Shown piece by piece: positions 21,369-32,080 of a stretch of 64,000 nt of DNA. Numbering within the stretch: the stretch's first letter is position 1; each line of letters opens with the position of its first letter. The notes under the pieces are model-generated. The model made no database searches and was not told where the DNA came from. It saw nothing but the letters and a program-made list of their open reading frames with translations. This DNA comes from Cladorrhinum sp. PSN259 (lineage: Eukaryota > Ascomycota > Sordariomycetes > Sordariales > Podosporaceae): the NCBI GenBank assembly GCA_033725935.1, contig MU867061.1:1054001-1118000 (forward strand). Direction: 5' to 3'. The position numbers and the translations under genes were made by a program.

Positions 21369-22808
21369 CTATAGAACATTCGCCAGGTAGGGCGAAATCA
21401 TTGGTGCGAGCACGGGGAAGAGGGCACTGTTAACTTGAGTTAGCCAAGAGCTCTAAACAATCAACACAAAGCTCAGGGAATACGTACCCAGCGGCTCCCA
21501 CTGCGACTGTGGCAGTCAGACCAAAGAATGCTCTCTTCCGGATCTTTTCCTTCCGTATCTCCGCTTCAGTCTTGACCTTCTTTGCTTGGGGCGCTACTAC
21601 TGCACCATCCTCGACCTCCTCATCTTGGGTTATATCGTCAGCCTTGCGCTTGGACTTGCTGCTTGTAGCAGCGGGCTCATCAGAGACGTTCTTGGTAGCG
21701 GCCTCGACCATGCTCGTGGCCTCGGCAATCATCTTTACCGCCTCTTCCGAGGTTGGAAGCTGACCGCCAAAAATAGGAACTTCAACTTCGACCTTGGTGT
21801 GCTTAATCTCCTCGCCGTCAGCATCAGTCTTGATGTCCTGATCGATGTGAAGCTTGATCTTGGGCTCTTCCACAACAGGAGCCAGGACAACCGCAGGCTC
21901 CTTCTCGATCGACTCAATCTTGACCTCACTGTCGCCCTCAACTTCATCCTCGACTTTGGATACCTTGGCAGTTGGAATGGCAAACGAGGGAGCCTGGGAC
22001 GAGGTATCACCGTTGATAAGAGTGGGAGCTTGAGAATCAGTCAGGCTAGGAGTGGGCTCGTTGGTAACAGACGACTGAGATGAAGCTGGGACGCGGCGCT
22101 TGCGGGGGCTTGCAATTCGCCGGGCGATAGTAGACTTGGTAGGGCTGGCTGAGCGGCGGCTGCGAGTGTTGCGAGCGGGGGTCGGGGGAGCGAGGTTTGG
22201 CAGACCAAAGTACTTGGGAGGCGAGGCAATACCATCTGCTCCGGGATTAGGGGAAACGTCGGAAGGGTCCAGGAGAGCCTGGATCCACGGCAGAATGCGG
22301 TACTCTTCAGCCAAAGTCAAAGCCTCCTCAACGGGAATCCAGACATTGCCAGCCGTCTCCTTGTGGCTCGTAGTCGGAAGAGACTTGATGTATTTGCGCT
22401 CTGTCTCCTCCTCTTCCGGTGTTGCGTATGGAAAGGTGGCCTTGAACATTCCAGTAGCCGATACGTAACCATCCTCACTGCGGCGCATCAAGAAATAGCT
22501 GCTAGGGGATGACTTGTTAATTCCCCAGATTGGCGACACGATTCCCTTGGGGAGAGGAGCACGGAGGTGCGCGTAGTCGAATGACTTGTAGTTGATCGGG
22601 TCGACTTCGCCATCCGGGATTGCCGCCGCCATCTTGGGAGTGAGCTTGGTACGCCCTAACCTGCGACGCGAGACAAGGTCGAAATCTGTCGATGCATGGT
22701 AAGTTTCTGGTCAATTGCTCCAATTCACGGGGGACTCGGGCAAGTCATACGCGAAGGCACATCTTCTGTGAGGTAGTGGTTGTGGCGTTCTGGAAGCTTC
22801 CGAACCAT
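21369..22808 (-). CDS. Bqt4-like KilA-N/APSES-fold protein with C-terminal membrane anchor (three exons)
   Basis: The model is complement(join(21369..21426,21488..22685,22751..22808)), 437 residues. Exon 1 encodes MVRKLPERHNHYLTEDVPS, a start typical of this family. Residues about 45-160 form the KilA-N/APSES-like domain (YFLMRRSEDGYVSATGMFKA; YKSFDYAHLRAPLP upstream). A basic, Ser/Pro-rich linker (SPRKRRVPASS) and an acidic region follow, then KAKKVKTEAEIRKEKIRKR and a C-terminal hydrophobic helix. That helix is completed only by the small last exon (ALFPVLAPMISPYLANVL). In fission yeast Bqt4 ties telomeres to the inner nuclear membrane. The domain order here (APSES-like fold, linker, tail anchor) fits that role better than a free transcription factor. 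Function is inferred from architecture. Confidence 0.8.
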
Positions 22809-25154
22809 CTTGGCGGACTTGTATCAGTAATGTTGGGGAAAGTTGCTGTAAGTAGATGATGGCAGAGAGGTTTTTATTTCAAGTGTCGCGACAACGTAGC
22901 GCGACAATTAAAATCTTTGCGCGCACTGCCGCAGGGGCCTTCGTGGGAAGTTTCTAGTTTGGCCGCGAGAGGCAAGAGCTTGGGGAGAATGCAGATGTCA
23001 AGAGAGATAAACAATGGATGATTGATAAAAATATTGCGATAACCGCGTTTGGAGACCTTTTCGATGCGATTTCTGCTGCGTTGTAGCACAGAGCAGCGCA
23101 ACAGGGACAGAATTAGGTGTGCGATTGAAGATTCAAAATCCTTGGGACCCAGGCGGCGCAATCTGTAATCTTCTCAGGTCGGGGGTCGTGGGTGCTGGGG
23201 TGGGTGCGACAGATTGGGCAAAATGCCTGGGGTCTCTTCTGAGCTCACCACCGCGACGAGTCGATCCAAAATGGTCTTAGCGTGGTATGGAGCACGGGCC
23301 ATCTACTTTAACAGGTCACGGGTAGCTCAGAATGGGTCCCAGACGAGGAGCTCTCTATCAAATGATTGGCTAATAAAGTCTCACCCCCGCGAATGCACTT
23401 GAGTTGCAGAGCGTGAGGGGCAGGGTAAGGATCGTGCAGACACGCTGTGCTTCCGTGGGAATTTGGTCCTTTGGTGACCAGTGGTGACCTTTCAGCTTTG
23501 AGAGTTGGGAATTGATGGGCGAATGGCCTCTTTCCAGGTTGCGCAAACGTCAGACAACTGCAAGCCAATATTTCTGATCACCTCGATCGTTGTAGAGAAC
23601 CCGTCTTCTCTGATGCCTTCATTCAGTTGAGGATCATTCCCTTTGTGGCTGATGTGAGCGGCCGAAGCAAGATCTAGCCTAGAAACCTGGGGAAGTTGGG
23701 GTTTTAGAGGGACGGGAAAGCTGCCGTCACCCGTCCAGATCTCCCGCCATTAACTGTTCTCCTGGGTTCCAGGTTAGTTGGAGCTTGTTGAAGTTTGGGG
23801 AAGTACCCCGAGTCCCGTCTGTCGCGTTGGCTACGGGACAACTAGGATTTGGAGTTCCATTGCTCCCGTCTGCAAGAGTCGCGCTTCCCGCTCCAAACGC
23901 GGCAGTTACGGCGACCCAGAACTATATCTTCAAGGAATTCCCTACAGCTACTAATTCTTCGCCTTCTACAGCATTATTGGATCAGTTCGGTGACCGTTTT
24001 TATATCAGGAGCAAAACTACTATTCGATCGACGCTTGTCACCCCTTTTGGTGCCTTCCCCCCTTCCCCTCATCTGGCTGGATGCAACTGGGCCACAAAGA
24101 AAATGAGCGGTGAACGCAGGTTGGGTGTCGTCGAATCTGTCTTGGTCCATCAAGATCTGGCCCAGAGACTCGAACCCACCAAACCGATCCATCATGCTCA
24201 GCTGAATTCACATCCTCATGATGAGTGTCTTGGTGCAAAGGGAAGCACGATTGGCAACGGAGATCTACCTGCATACAGGTGCCACTTTGCCAGACCGAAA
24301 ACTGTCACCCTCGCATACTTGGCTGATGGAATCGACGATGGACACGCATCAGAGCTCGAGCTGCCAACACCGCATCGTGCCTGAGTGAGTGGGACTAGTA
24401 GGAGCTCCGCATAATGTCGCTGAGCACCGTTAGTGTCCGCAATTAGTACCGTGAGCGTGGGTGTCCGTCCATGCCGGTCGGATTGTCTGTTCTGATTGTC
24501 TGTTCGGATTCTCATTTCGACCGCCGCAACAGTCCCGTCAACATTCAATTGGTATATATATATCCTGTTCCTTAGGCATCTTATATATAGTAGCAATGAC
24601 TCCAGGTTAGGTACCTGGGCAGGGGACTGGTCCGACCTCCTCAATCCATTGCCGGCGTCGGTGACGGTTGGGATTCCGGCCAACTGACAGGCTATTGAAC
24701 GACGGCGCCGCTCTTGGGGGGTCTTTTTTTGTGGATGGCCCCTCCGTCAGGCCGTGTTCCAGAAGTTGCGGCGGTCCAATCGAGACCCAATCAGTGCATG
24801 ATTCAGGTTGACGAGGGCCCAGGGTCGCAAGGTGCTGCAGTCTCAAGAGACCCAAAATGACCCCGCCACACCCACTCAGGGGCCGCCTGTCTCAGTGGCC
24901 CGCCAAAAGAAGGATCGGCCTGAAGAGAACTGGAACCCCTCCATCAAAACAGCCACCCCTCATCTACTTTTGTCTACCCGTCAGACCCCAAATAAATAAG
25001 CTTCCCCCATCATTATCATCATCATCCTCAGCCCCTCCCAACGTTCTGGTTCAGCGGCGAGAGCAATTATTTTTCTACGGATTTCACTTTTCCAACACAT
25101 ACTTACACACCGTTGACCTCAATTGAACCCCCCCCCTTTTTTTAACTGCCCACC
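22809..25154. other. Divergent promoter region between Bqt4-like gene and Rho-GDI
   Basis: A 2.3-kb stretch between divergent genes. An open frame at 23785-24384 starts at TTG only and has no recognisable motif. The last 200 bp before 25155 are C/T-rich, like a leader. Nothing else can be supported. Confidence 0.5.
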
Positions 25155-26899
25155 ATGACGCACCAGGACGACGATCTGCTGCCCGAGAACACCTCGGGCT
25201 ACAAGCTCTCTCAGCCCAAGCAGAGCTTGGCCGAGTACCAGAAGATGGGTAAGTAGGCGGCGTTCTGTCCTTTTTGCTTTTCTTTTCTGTTTGCGCGCAA
25301 TGCAAAAAGTGTTTTTTTTTTGGCAGTTGAATACGGATGGAATTTTGGAATAGGGGATCATTCCACCAAGCAAGTGCTGCAGCGGCGGCTGTCCGCCCGA
25401 TGCTTTTGTTGCCGTGACCGACCCAAGCAGCAAAAACAGGAGCTTCACCGCATCGCCACCTGCCTCGCTTTCTCTCGAGAGAATATCTTCTCCACCACCG
25501 AGTTTCTGGTGTTTTGCGATATAATTCAACACTCGCAGCTTGATCAGCTGAGCTTTGGGGCCTCTCAATAATGTCGTTCCTGTGATCGCCTGGCATTCCC
25601 TCATCCACCCTCTGACGAGGCATGGTTAGCCCTGCCCACAATCTCGAGCCTCGAAACTGGTTCCGACGTCACCGAGAGCCGACTTTGCCATTTCTTAACT
25701 ACAATTGAGGTTTTTCCTCACCCCACGTTCATTACCCCAACACTCATTTGATATTTCCACTCGCAAACGACATCACCCACGGCCAACCAGAACCCCTCAC
25801 ACCGCCCTCACCTCCTGGTGTGGCTGCTCTGCTTCTTTCTCTAGCCAAACAAAAAGATTAGAGACGAGACAGCCCCCCGACTCCCCTCCTCCATGATGGG
25901 TGCCGTTCCAAGAATCACCTTCCTGGACCCCGAGTCGCAGGAGACGTGTGAGGGAGAGGCAATCTGGCCGCCTCGCCAACGTGTAGCCGATATTCCAGGC
26001 AGGCCCTATGGAGCGCTACCAGAGGCATTGGGTTGTGAAGGTTTAGGCCCCGGTCACGGTGTTCTCATGCGTCCATATAGACGACATGGTTCCCCCTATC
26101 CAGGCAAATACGAGTCGGGCGGGGAGGAAGAAGAGGAGCAGGATGGCGAGGAAGACGAGGCACGGGGCCATGCAACTTTAGGTGGCACGTTGCAGCGTCT
26201 CCACAGTTCAGTTTCAAGCATTATCTGCTGGCACCATTTAACTAACAAGGCTACTTTTCCAGACGAGAATGACGAGTCTCTCCAGCGCTACAAGGCTTCC
26301 CTCGGTCTGGGCGGCGGCCAGGACCTTTCGGACCCCAATGATCCCCGCGTCTGTATCATCAAGGCCCTCACGATGGAGTCCCCTGGCCGCGACCCCGTCG
26401 TTATCGATCTTACTGCCCCCGGCAGTCTCGAGACCCTTAAGAAGAAGACCTTCAGGATCAAGGAGGGAGCCACTTTCACCATGACTGCCCAGTTCAAGGT
26501 CCAGCACGAAATCCTCAGCGGTCTTCATTACGTCCAGGCCGTTAAGCGCAAGGGAATCCGCGTTAGCAAGTCGGACGAGATGATTGTATGTCCTGATTCG
26601 TCTCACGCAGTCCTCAAACCTTTGGCATTTTGAAGCAGCGATACTAACTCATTTTAACAGGGCAGCTATGCTCCCAACACCGAGCAGAACCCCCTCTATG
26701 CCAAACAATGTATGTTGAATTGTTCTTTGCTGTGCTTTACACCCGGCTGACCAATATGCCATCGACAGTCCAAGAGGAGGTAGCCCCTAGTGGCATGTTG
26801 CTGCGCGGCGAGTACCATGTCAGCTCTAGCTTCGTTGACGACGACAAGAAGACCCACCTTCAGTTCGACTGGACCTTTGAGATTGCCAAGGACTGGTAG
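25155..26899 (+). CDS. Rho GDP-dissociation inhibitor (four exons)
   Basis: The model is join(25155..25248,26263..26585,26661..26709,26769..26899), 198 residues. Rho-GDI extracts prenylated Rho GTPases from membranes and holds them inactive in the cytosol. The N-terminal arm (MTHQDDDLLPENTSGYKLSQ) leads into DENDESLQRYKASLGLGGGQ. The immunoglobulin-like domain follows: FRIKEGATFTMTAQFKVQHE, LSGLHYVQAVKRKGIRVSKS, SYAPNTEQNPLYAKQ, LLRGEYHVSSSFVDDDKK, and the C-terminus FDWTFEIAKDW. Length and order match the family. The first intron is 1014 nt, far longer than the other two (75 and 59 nt). It ends in ACTAAC and TTTTCCAG. Confidence 0.93.
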
Positions 26900-27734
26900 A
26901 TGTTGTAACCTCCAGATTTTTTGCTGGGGAATACCTTTGGGGGCCGGGCCAAGTCAGTGGAAGCAAGAGTGATCACAGATCTTTAACGGCCTACGTGCCA
27001 TTCACATGCAGTTCTCGGCTTGCGGTGGCAGCATCAAGTCAAGAGAGCTGGTCGGCTGAGCGGGAATCGCCACCTTTTGATCAGAGTGGAAAAAAAACTG
27101 TGCCATCGACTCCACGTCCCGACTTCCACCTTGGCCTTGTTTTTTGCTTGCTGGCCTAGAAAAAGAAGAAGAAAAACTGGCTTTCTGAATTGGGTGAAGG
27201 ACTTTGGGTGAATTTCTTGAGGAGGGAAGAGCAAGACAATTCGGCGATGGGTGGGTGGTAGCTGCTGGTCGCCACAATCATCACAAAAAGATCAAAATGG
27301 AAGGGTGAAAGGGTGAAAGGGTGAAAGGAAACTGGGTTTCTCTCTCTCTCTCTCTCTATGTCCTTTTTATTGCTATTATTCTCTTATAACTTGGGCATAC
27401 CCCCTCATGATAACGAAAAGGCGCTCTTTTTTTTCGCAAATTTTTCTGATCATCATTATTTGTCATCGCCCATCGTTTCCAAATTGTGAAGATCATTCAT
27501 GGGTGCTGCCTCTGTTCTGATGTGGAAAGTCTGTCTTTTCCCATGTGGTATCTTCCATCTATAACAAGTATAATATGCTGTCTTCGCTTTCTAAAATACA
27601 ACAAAGGACAAAACGTGCAAATGCTGCTTCTGAAAACAAATGTACCAAAGCAAGTACTACTCTTCCCTCGCGCTTGCAAGTACAGCCCGCTGATAAACCC
27701 CTCGGGCTTCTTTCGAATCACCCTTCCCAATGAT
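26900..27734. other. Intergenic with simple repeats
   Basis: Contains the Rho-GDI 3' flank, a GGGTGAAA repeat of about three and a half units at 27303-27330, a (TC)n run at about 27338-27357, and T-rich sequence. No gene is supported. Confidence 0.5.
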
Positions 27735-28234
27735 TCAGTACGCCAAACCTCTAATCCCGGTACGGCATGTCGTAAAACGCTGGGACAGTTGTAAACTAGG
27801 AATCGTGGGTGCAGTGCTCCTCTTCTGTAATGTTTCCCAGTGCGCAAGATGCGCCTTCATCGCCTTCTCGAATGCCACATACGATTCGATAGCCTCGTCA
27901 ATGTCATCTTGGTAATCACCCTTGTCTCGTTCGGCCGAAGAAATCGGATACTCGGCCTCATCAATGTCATCTTCAAGAGCTCCGAAGTCATTCCGTCGTC
28001 CGCATCATAATCGAGTTCTTCATGACCCTTTTCTTCATTAAAATGGAAGTTGGTTCCCACCTCCGAATTGTCTAAACGAGTTTCGTTATTTTCGTAGATC
28101 TCGTCATCAACAAAACAGGAATAATTTCCCAGAGATTTGTCGTCAGGTTGATTTTGTGATCGGCTTTCGAAGTGTACCCTATTCTTCTCTCTCATCCACT
28201 CTTCTTTCGGGGCCAATAGCCACCTTGCAGTCAT
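27735..28234 (-). pseudogene. Acidic reading frame with an apparent one-base frameshift
   Basis: On the minus strand one frame encodes an acidic, polar stretch from 28234 (EEWMREKNRVHFESRSQ, then FVDDEIYENNETRLDNSE, ending ELDYDADDG). Near 27990 the coding character moves into another frame without a splice signal: NDFGALEDDIDEAEYPISS, DKGDYQDDIDEAIESYVAF and so on to a stop at 27735. Inserting one base at the GGAATGAC site would make the two parts continuous. Either a real one-base deletion inactivated a small gene, or there is a sequence error. No start codon context is obvious, and the family is not recognised. It lies just downstream of the PPG1-like phosphatase on the same strand. Confidence 0.4.
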
Positions 28235-28306
28235 TAACCACCTATCCTCCTAGTCGTAGGAATCGCAGAGCCAACGCCTCGGCATGCGGCAGTCATCATC
28301 CTCTCC

Positions 28307-29455
28307 CTATAAGAAGTAGTCTGGAAGCGCTCCTGGCTCGCCACCGGGGTTCATCTTATCAGGCATCTGCATGTCCTTTACCTGATCATTTTCAGGAGCC
28401 GCCGCAAAGATGTTGAAAAACCTGGATCCATCGGTGTCGACCTCCAGGACCGACGCCATGTTGCCGCAACGGTAACAGTAATTTGGAGCGCTCCAGACCG
28501 TGCTCAGTTGATCGTCAAACAACGTCTGGTAGCCCTCCTGGCACAGTTGATGCGCCCGGAGGATATGTTCCATTTTGTTAACGCCAAGGAATTTCTTGAC
28601 AACTTGAGCGCCGAAGGTGTAGCCGGCACCACGTGGAGAGAGGGAAAACTCGTCCCGCTCCGGGTCTGGGTCCGACCACACGAGATCGGCCATCGGGCCT
28701 TCGTGCGGAATCTCGCGGTAGCGGTCGATCACTTTGATCTGGTCAATCGAGTGAATGGAGGGAGAGAGGCCTTCATCCCGGTGCATAAGGTTAGCTGCGG
28801 TCAAGTGAGGGATGGCGACATGGTTAAAGAACAGACCTCCATGGACGCAAAATATCCGGTTGTCAATGACCACACTGAGCGTCAGGTAGTCAAATAGGTC
28901 GGTGAAGTGGTGCCAGATATTCGCACTGTTGTATTTACGGACGCATTCTGTGTAAAACCCGTAGGACTGCGTTACTCCTCGGGATTCGTGGTTGCCTCGA
29001 ATCAGATGTATGCGGTCGGGGTATCTAAGTTTTAAACAGACAAGAAGAGAAATCGTTTCGACACTAAACATGCCACGATCCACGTAGTCGCCTGTGTCAT
29101 TGAAAGCCAGGGTCAGTACCTCAGTCCAACACGTATCCCAGACGGGAGGGTTCTTCTGACCTAAGAAGAGGTAGTTTGTATCCGGGCACCAGCCACCGAT
29201 TCTAAATATCTCGATCAAGTCGTAAAATTGGCCGTGAATATCGCCGACGACGGTGATGGGAGCTTGGACATGGACCACATTGCTTTCGCGCATGAGGAGC
29301 TCCTTGGTTTTGGCGCATATTGCTTCGATTACGGACTCGGCCAGGAGCTCTTTTTTGTAGAGTCTAGCGATGCACTCATCGAGGTCGACGGAAGCTGGAT
29401 CGAACTTTGTCAGTGACTTCGAGGTCCCATATGGTCGGTAGCGAAGAGTCGGCAT
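28307..29455 (-). CDS. ppg1: PPG1-type serine/threonine protein phosphatase (three exons)
   Basis: The model is complement(join(28307..28770,28837..29091,29161..29455)), 337 residues, starting at the ATG at 29455. It is a PP2A-like metallophosphatase catalytic subunit. The metal-binding signatures GDIHGQ, GDYVDRG and RGNHESRG are present, with HGGLSPSIHSID and WSAPNYCYRCGN, and it ends in the PP2A-type DYFL. The overall wording (LDECIARLYKKELLAE; KESNV-like RESNVVHVQ) is closest to yeast PPG1 among PP2A-like enzymes that I can recall. Two introns of 69 and 66 nt are needed to restore GDYVDRG and HGGLSPS. Both contain good branch points but unusual donors (GTCAGA, GTCTGT), have no stop codon and are multiples of three. 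PPG1 is linked to glycogen metabolism and the Far/STRIPAK complex in yeast. Confidence 0.88.
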   Translation of the reverse strand: MPTLRYRPYGTSKSLTKFDPASVDLDECIARLYKKELLAESVIEAICAKTKELLMRESNVVHVQAPITVVGDIHGQFYDLIEIFRIGGWCPDTNYLFLGQKNPPVWDTCWTEVLTLAFNDTGDYVDRGMFSVETISLLVCLKLRYPDRIHLIRGNHESRGVTQSYGFYTECVRKYNSANIWHHFTDLFDYLTLSVVIDNRIFCVHGGLFFNHVAIPHLTAANLMHRDEGLSPSIHSIDQIKVIDRYREIPHEGPMADLVWSDPDPERDEFSLSPRGAGYTFGAQVVKKFLGVNKMEHILRAHQLCQEGYQTLFDDQLSTVWSAPNYCYRCGNMASVLEVDTDGSRFFNIFAAAPENDQVKDMQMPDKMNPGGEPGALPDYFL

Positions 29456-32080
29456 GGTGTCCAGCAAGGAGGTCCACCTCCGAAGAGACGACGACGATGT
29501 CGATGGGACAGCAGCTTTGGCGCCAGGAGTTACTTACAAGGTAGACTCGGCATCTTTTAAAAGTATCAAAAGAGTCTCAGCGCGCAGGATATTCGAAAGC
29601 TAAAGTACGCTTAGTCGGCGAAGTCAAGGTCCGCAAAAATGGCAGCTGTGTCTCCCAACTCGAGCGGTATCAACGGCGAATTTTAGAAAGATGCAAATCA
29701 ACATATTCGGAGGCAAAAGATGTCACATCGAGGGGAAGCGTCCAGAAGTGCTATAGCCAGAAGGAAACCTTGCCTATACAATTTGAAATGAGTGTATCGG
29801 ACAGGTCGTAACAGCTATTAAGCTCGGTTTATGATGGTATCGACAACATGTCCGGGCATGGAGGAGTATCCAGTGTGGGCGGACGAGGAGCTGCTCTCTG
29901 ATGGTGGGACACGGACTTTTTTGTCAGCGGGCGCGTAGATGCACCTGAGAAGCTGCCACTGAATGGACGCGCCCCGCCTCCCGGCACCGGCAACGACCCC
30001 CAGTTTTACAAGTGCAGGAACGTCCGAACGTTGTGGTTGGATCGGTATATCTTCGGGACCAGATACTAAGGTTCCGTCACTGGGAGGGGAAGTTCTTTCG
30101 CACCCAGCCATGAAAGCTGAAAGGGGCTCGTTCACCCGGGCAGATAAGGTATGTACGCTCAGGCCACCCCCACCACCGGCTCAAGCAAGCGAAACTTCGA
30201 CTTCACAGCGACACGTGCAGCCTGTGACTTGCCCCACTGGCAATCGGGTGGTCTTTCTTCAAAAGGGCCGCTCCTCCCTTCCGCACTCTGTGCCAGATTC
30301 TCCCTCATTCTTCGCCTTTTCCTTCTCCTCCTTCTGTTGTTGCTTGCCATTTAGCAGCTCTTGCGACAGCCGTCTCTTTTTCGATTTCCCCATGATTCGC
30401 GCTTCCCTGCTCGACTTGCGACTTTCCAGGTTCTTTCTCCTTTGACGAGGTGAAAATCGTCCCTCTGGCTTTCGAGTCACTGGCATGAGTGGCCTGGAGC
30501 CCTGCTATTTTCCTTATTGCTGGTCTTTTTTTCTCTATTGTCTTTTTTTCGTGATATTCCCACCTTCTTTGGCTGTGAGCCTACGCTCCTTCGCCGCCGT
30601 GGTTTCTAGCAGTCTTCGGCAGGCAGTCTAGCGAGCAGCTACGCTTCAACACCGTCCAGCCCACCACGAGCACCTTGAGGGCATTCTCTCCCCGGTCTTT
30701 CGCAGTAAACCATCCGATCGATCGGTTGCTCGTCTATCGAAAGGGCCTGACCTGGCATGGAAAGGGGCTTTCTTTTTGTTTCTGTTTTTTATTACCCTGT
30801 GCCTCGCGCCCTTCCTCTGGGCTGCTGGAGGCATTGTTTAGCTATTCTAGATGCTTACAGAAAAACATCATCTTTTGCTCCTTGATGCCTCTGCTCGAAT
30901 GAGCCTTTCCATGTCTCCGTATGCTATGGATGACATCGAGTCTTGGGTCTTCGTTCCTTGAGAGTGAGGTAACCAACTCTTCTGATACCTACACATTGTT
31001 GATGTCTTCCTTGACGGCTCCTTTCCCTGCATTGCTGTCGATGCTAGATATGTTGGATAAAATTATATCCATATCCCCTACCTTATGTGCTAGACTTGAA
31101 TACCCCATTGTGATATCCAGCACCAGAAGACGCACAGCAACAGACAACAGTGACAAGAGATGGCTCACGTGATCACGGAGAAAAAGAGTGTCAGCCCCCG
31201 CCCGATGGTGGCGGCTGAGTGCGTCCGAGCGCTACGCGAGGGAACCTGTCAACCTCTGATTTTTGGGAAGATCAGGTCTGATCCAGCCAGCTGGGCCCCG
31301 ACGACGACGACAATATCCCGGCAGCTATCACGATTATTACTATTGAACGAGCCTCGTATATTGCGCCCTTTTGGATTCATTATTTTCTGAATGTCACAGC
31401 ATCACTACGCAGCATTGTTCGGTCCAAAGGTGGAGGGATATCATCGGATCGCGGTTGGGTTATTGAGAGCTGAACTTGGGAGCTGAATGGGAAGTTGAGG
31501 TTGGGAGGTTCCCATTGTTGAATCAGGTTCAGTGAGGTTGAATAGCGCAGGGCGACCTGTTTTTTTGGCTCGTGACTTTGTGTCCTCGGGCTCCGCGACA
31601 CTTCCTATTGAGTCGCGGTTGAGGGCCCTATTGTCGCGCCGACAACCTATTCAGGAACTCTTGGTTCCCCATTGTTCTATTGGGCTACATTGAACATCGA
31701 GACTTCAGAGTTGCCCGAATTCACAGGTATATCTACTCGTTATTTTCGACTGCCGATTCCTGCAACCTTTCTCTCTCCTTCGACTCGCAACGTCTCGACT
31801 GCAGAAAAAGAAGGACCTCAACTCTTCTCCTTTTCCGCTCTCTTCGACTTTCTTGTTCTATTCTGCACGAATAGTTCCAGACAGTTAGTTGCGACATCAC
31901 TTTCACTCTCACCTTTAGTCTCACCATCACTGCACTCTCACTTCACTCTCACTTCACTTTCACTTCACTTTCACTTTACCGGTCACTCACAATCTCACTT
32001 TCCCTCACCCAACCCGACCCTGTCACGCACGGCGACTGATAACAACAACTTCGACTACCTCTCACAGCCAGACCATCATC
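29456..32080. other. Long promoter/leader region
   Basis: This 2.6-kb stretch between divergent genes has several short open frames but none with recognisable content. From about 31890 to 31985 the plus strand is a TCACT/TTCACT-rich low-complexity run, immediately upstream of the zinc-knuckle gene at 32081. It is probably the 5' leader. Confidence 0.5.
31890..31985. repeat. TTCACT/CTCACT low-complexity run
   Basis: Imperfect repetition of a TTCACT/CTCACT hexamer with one strand almost free of G. It ends about 100 bp before the ATG of the zinc-knuckle gene and may be in its leader. Such pyrimidine-rich leaders are common upstream of fungal genes. Confidence 0.7.

Noticed and set aside
21586..22083. 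165-codon plus-strand frame opposite the Bqt4-like gene
   Set aside because: It is a Leu/Gly-rich antisense shadow of the acidic region of the real gene.
23785..24384. 199-codon open frame upstream of Rho-GDI
   Set aside because: It starts only at TTG, has no known motif and no supporting splice sites. It lies in a divergent promoter region.
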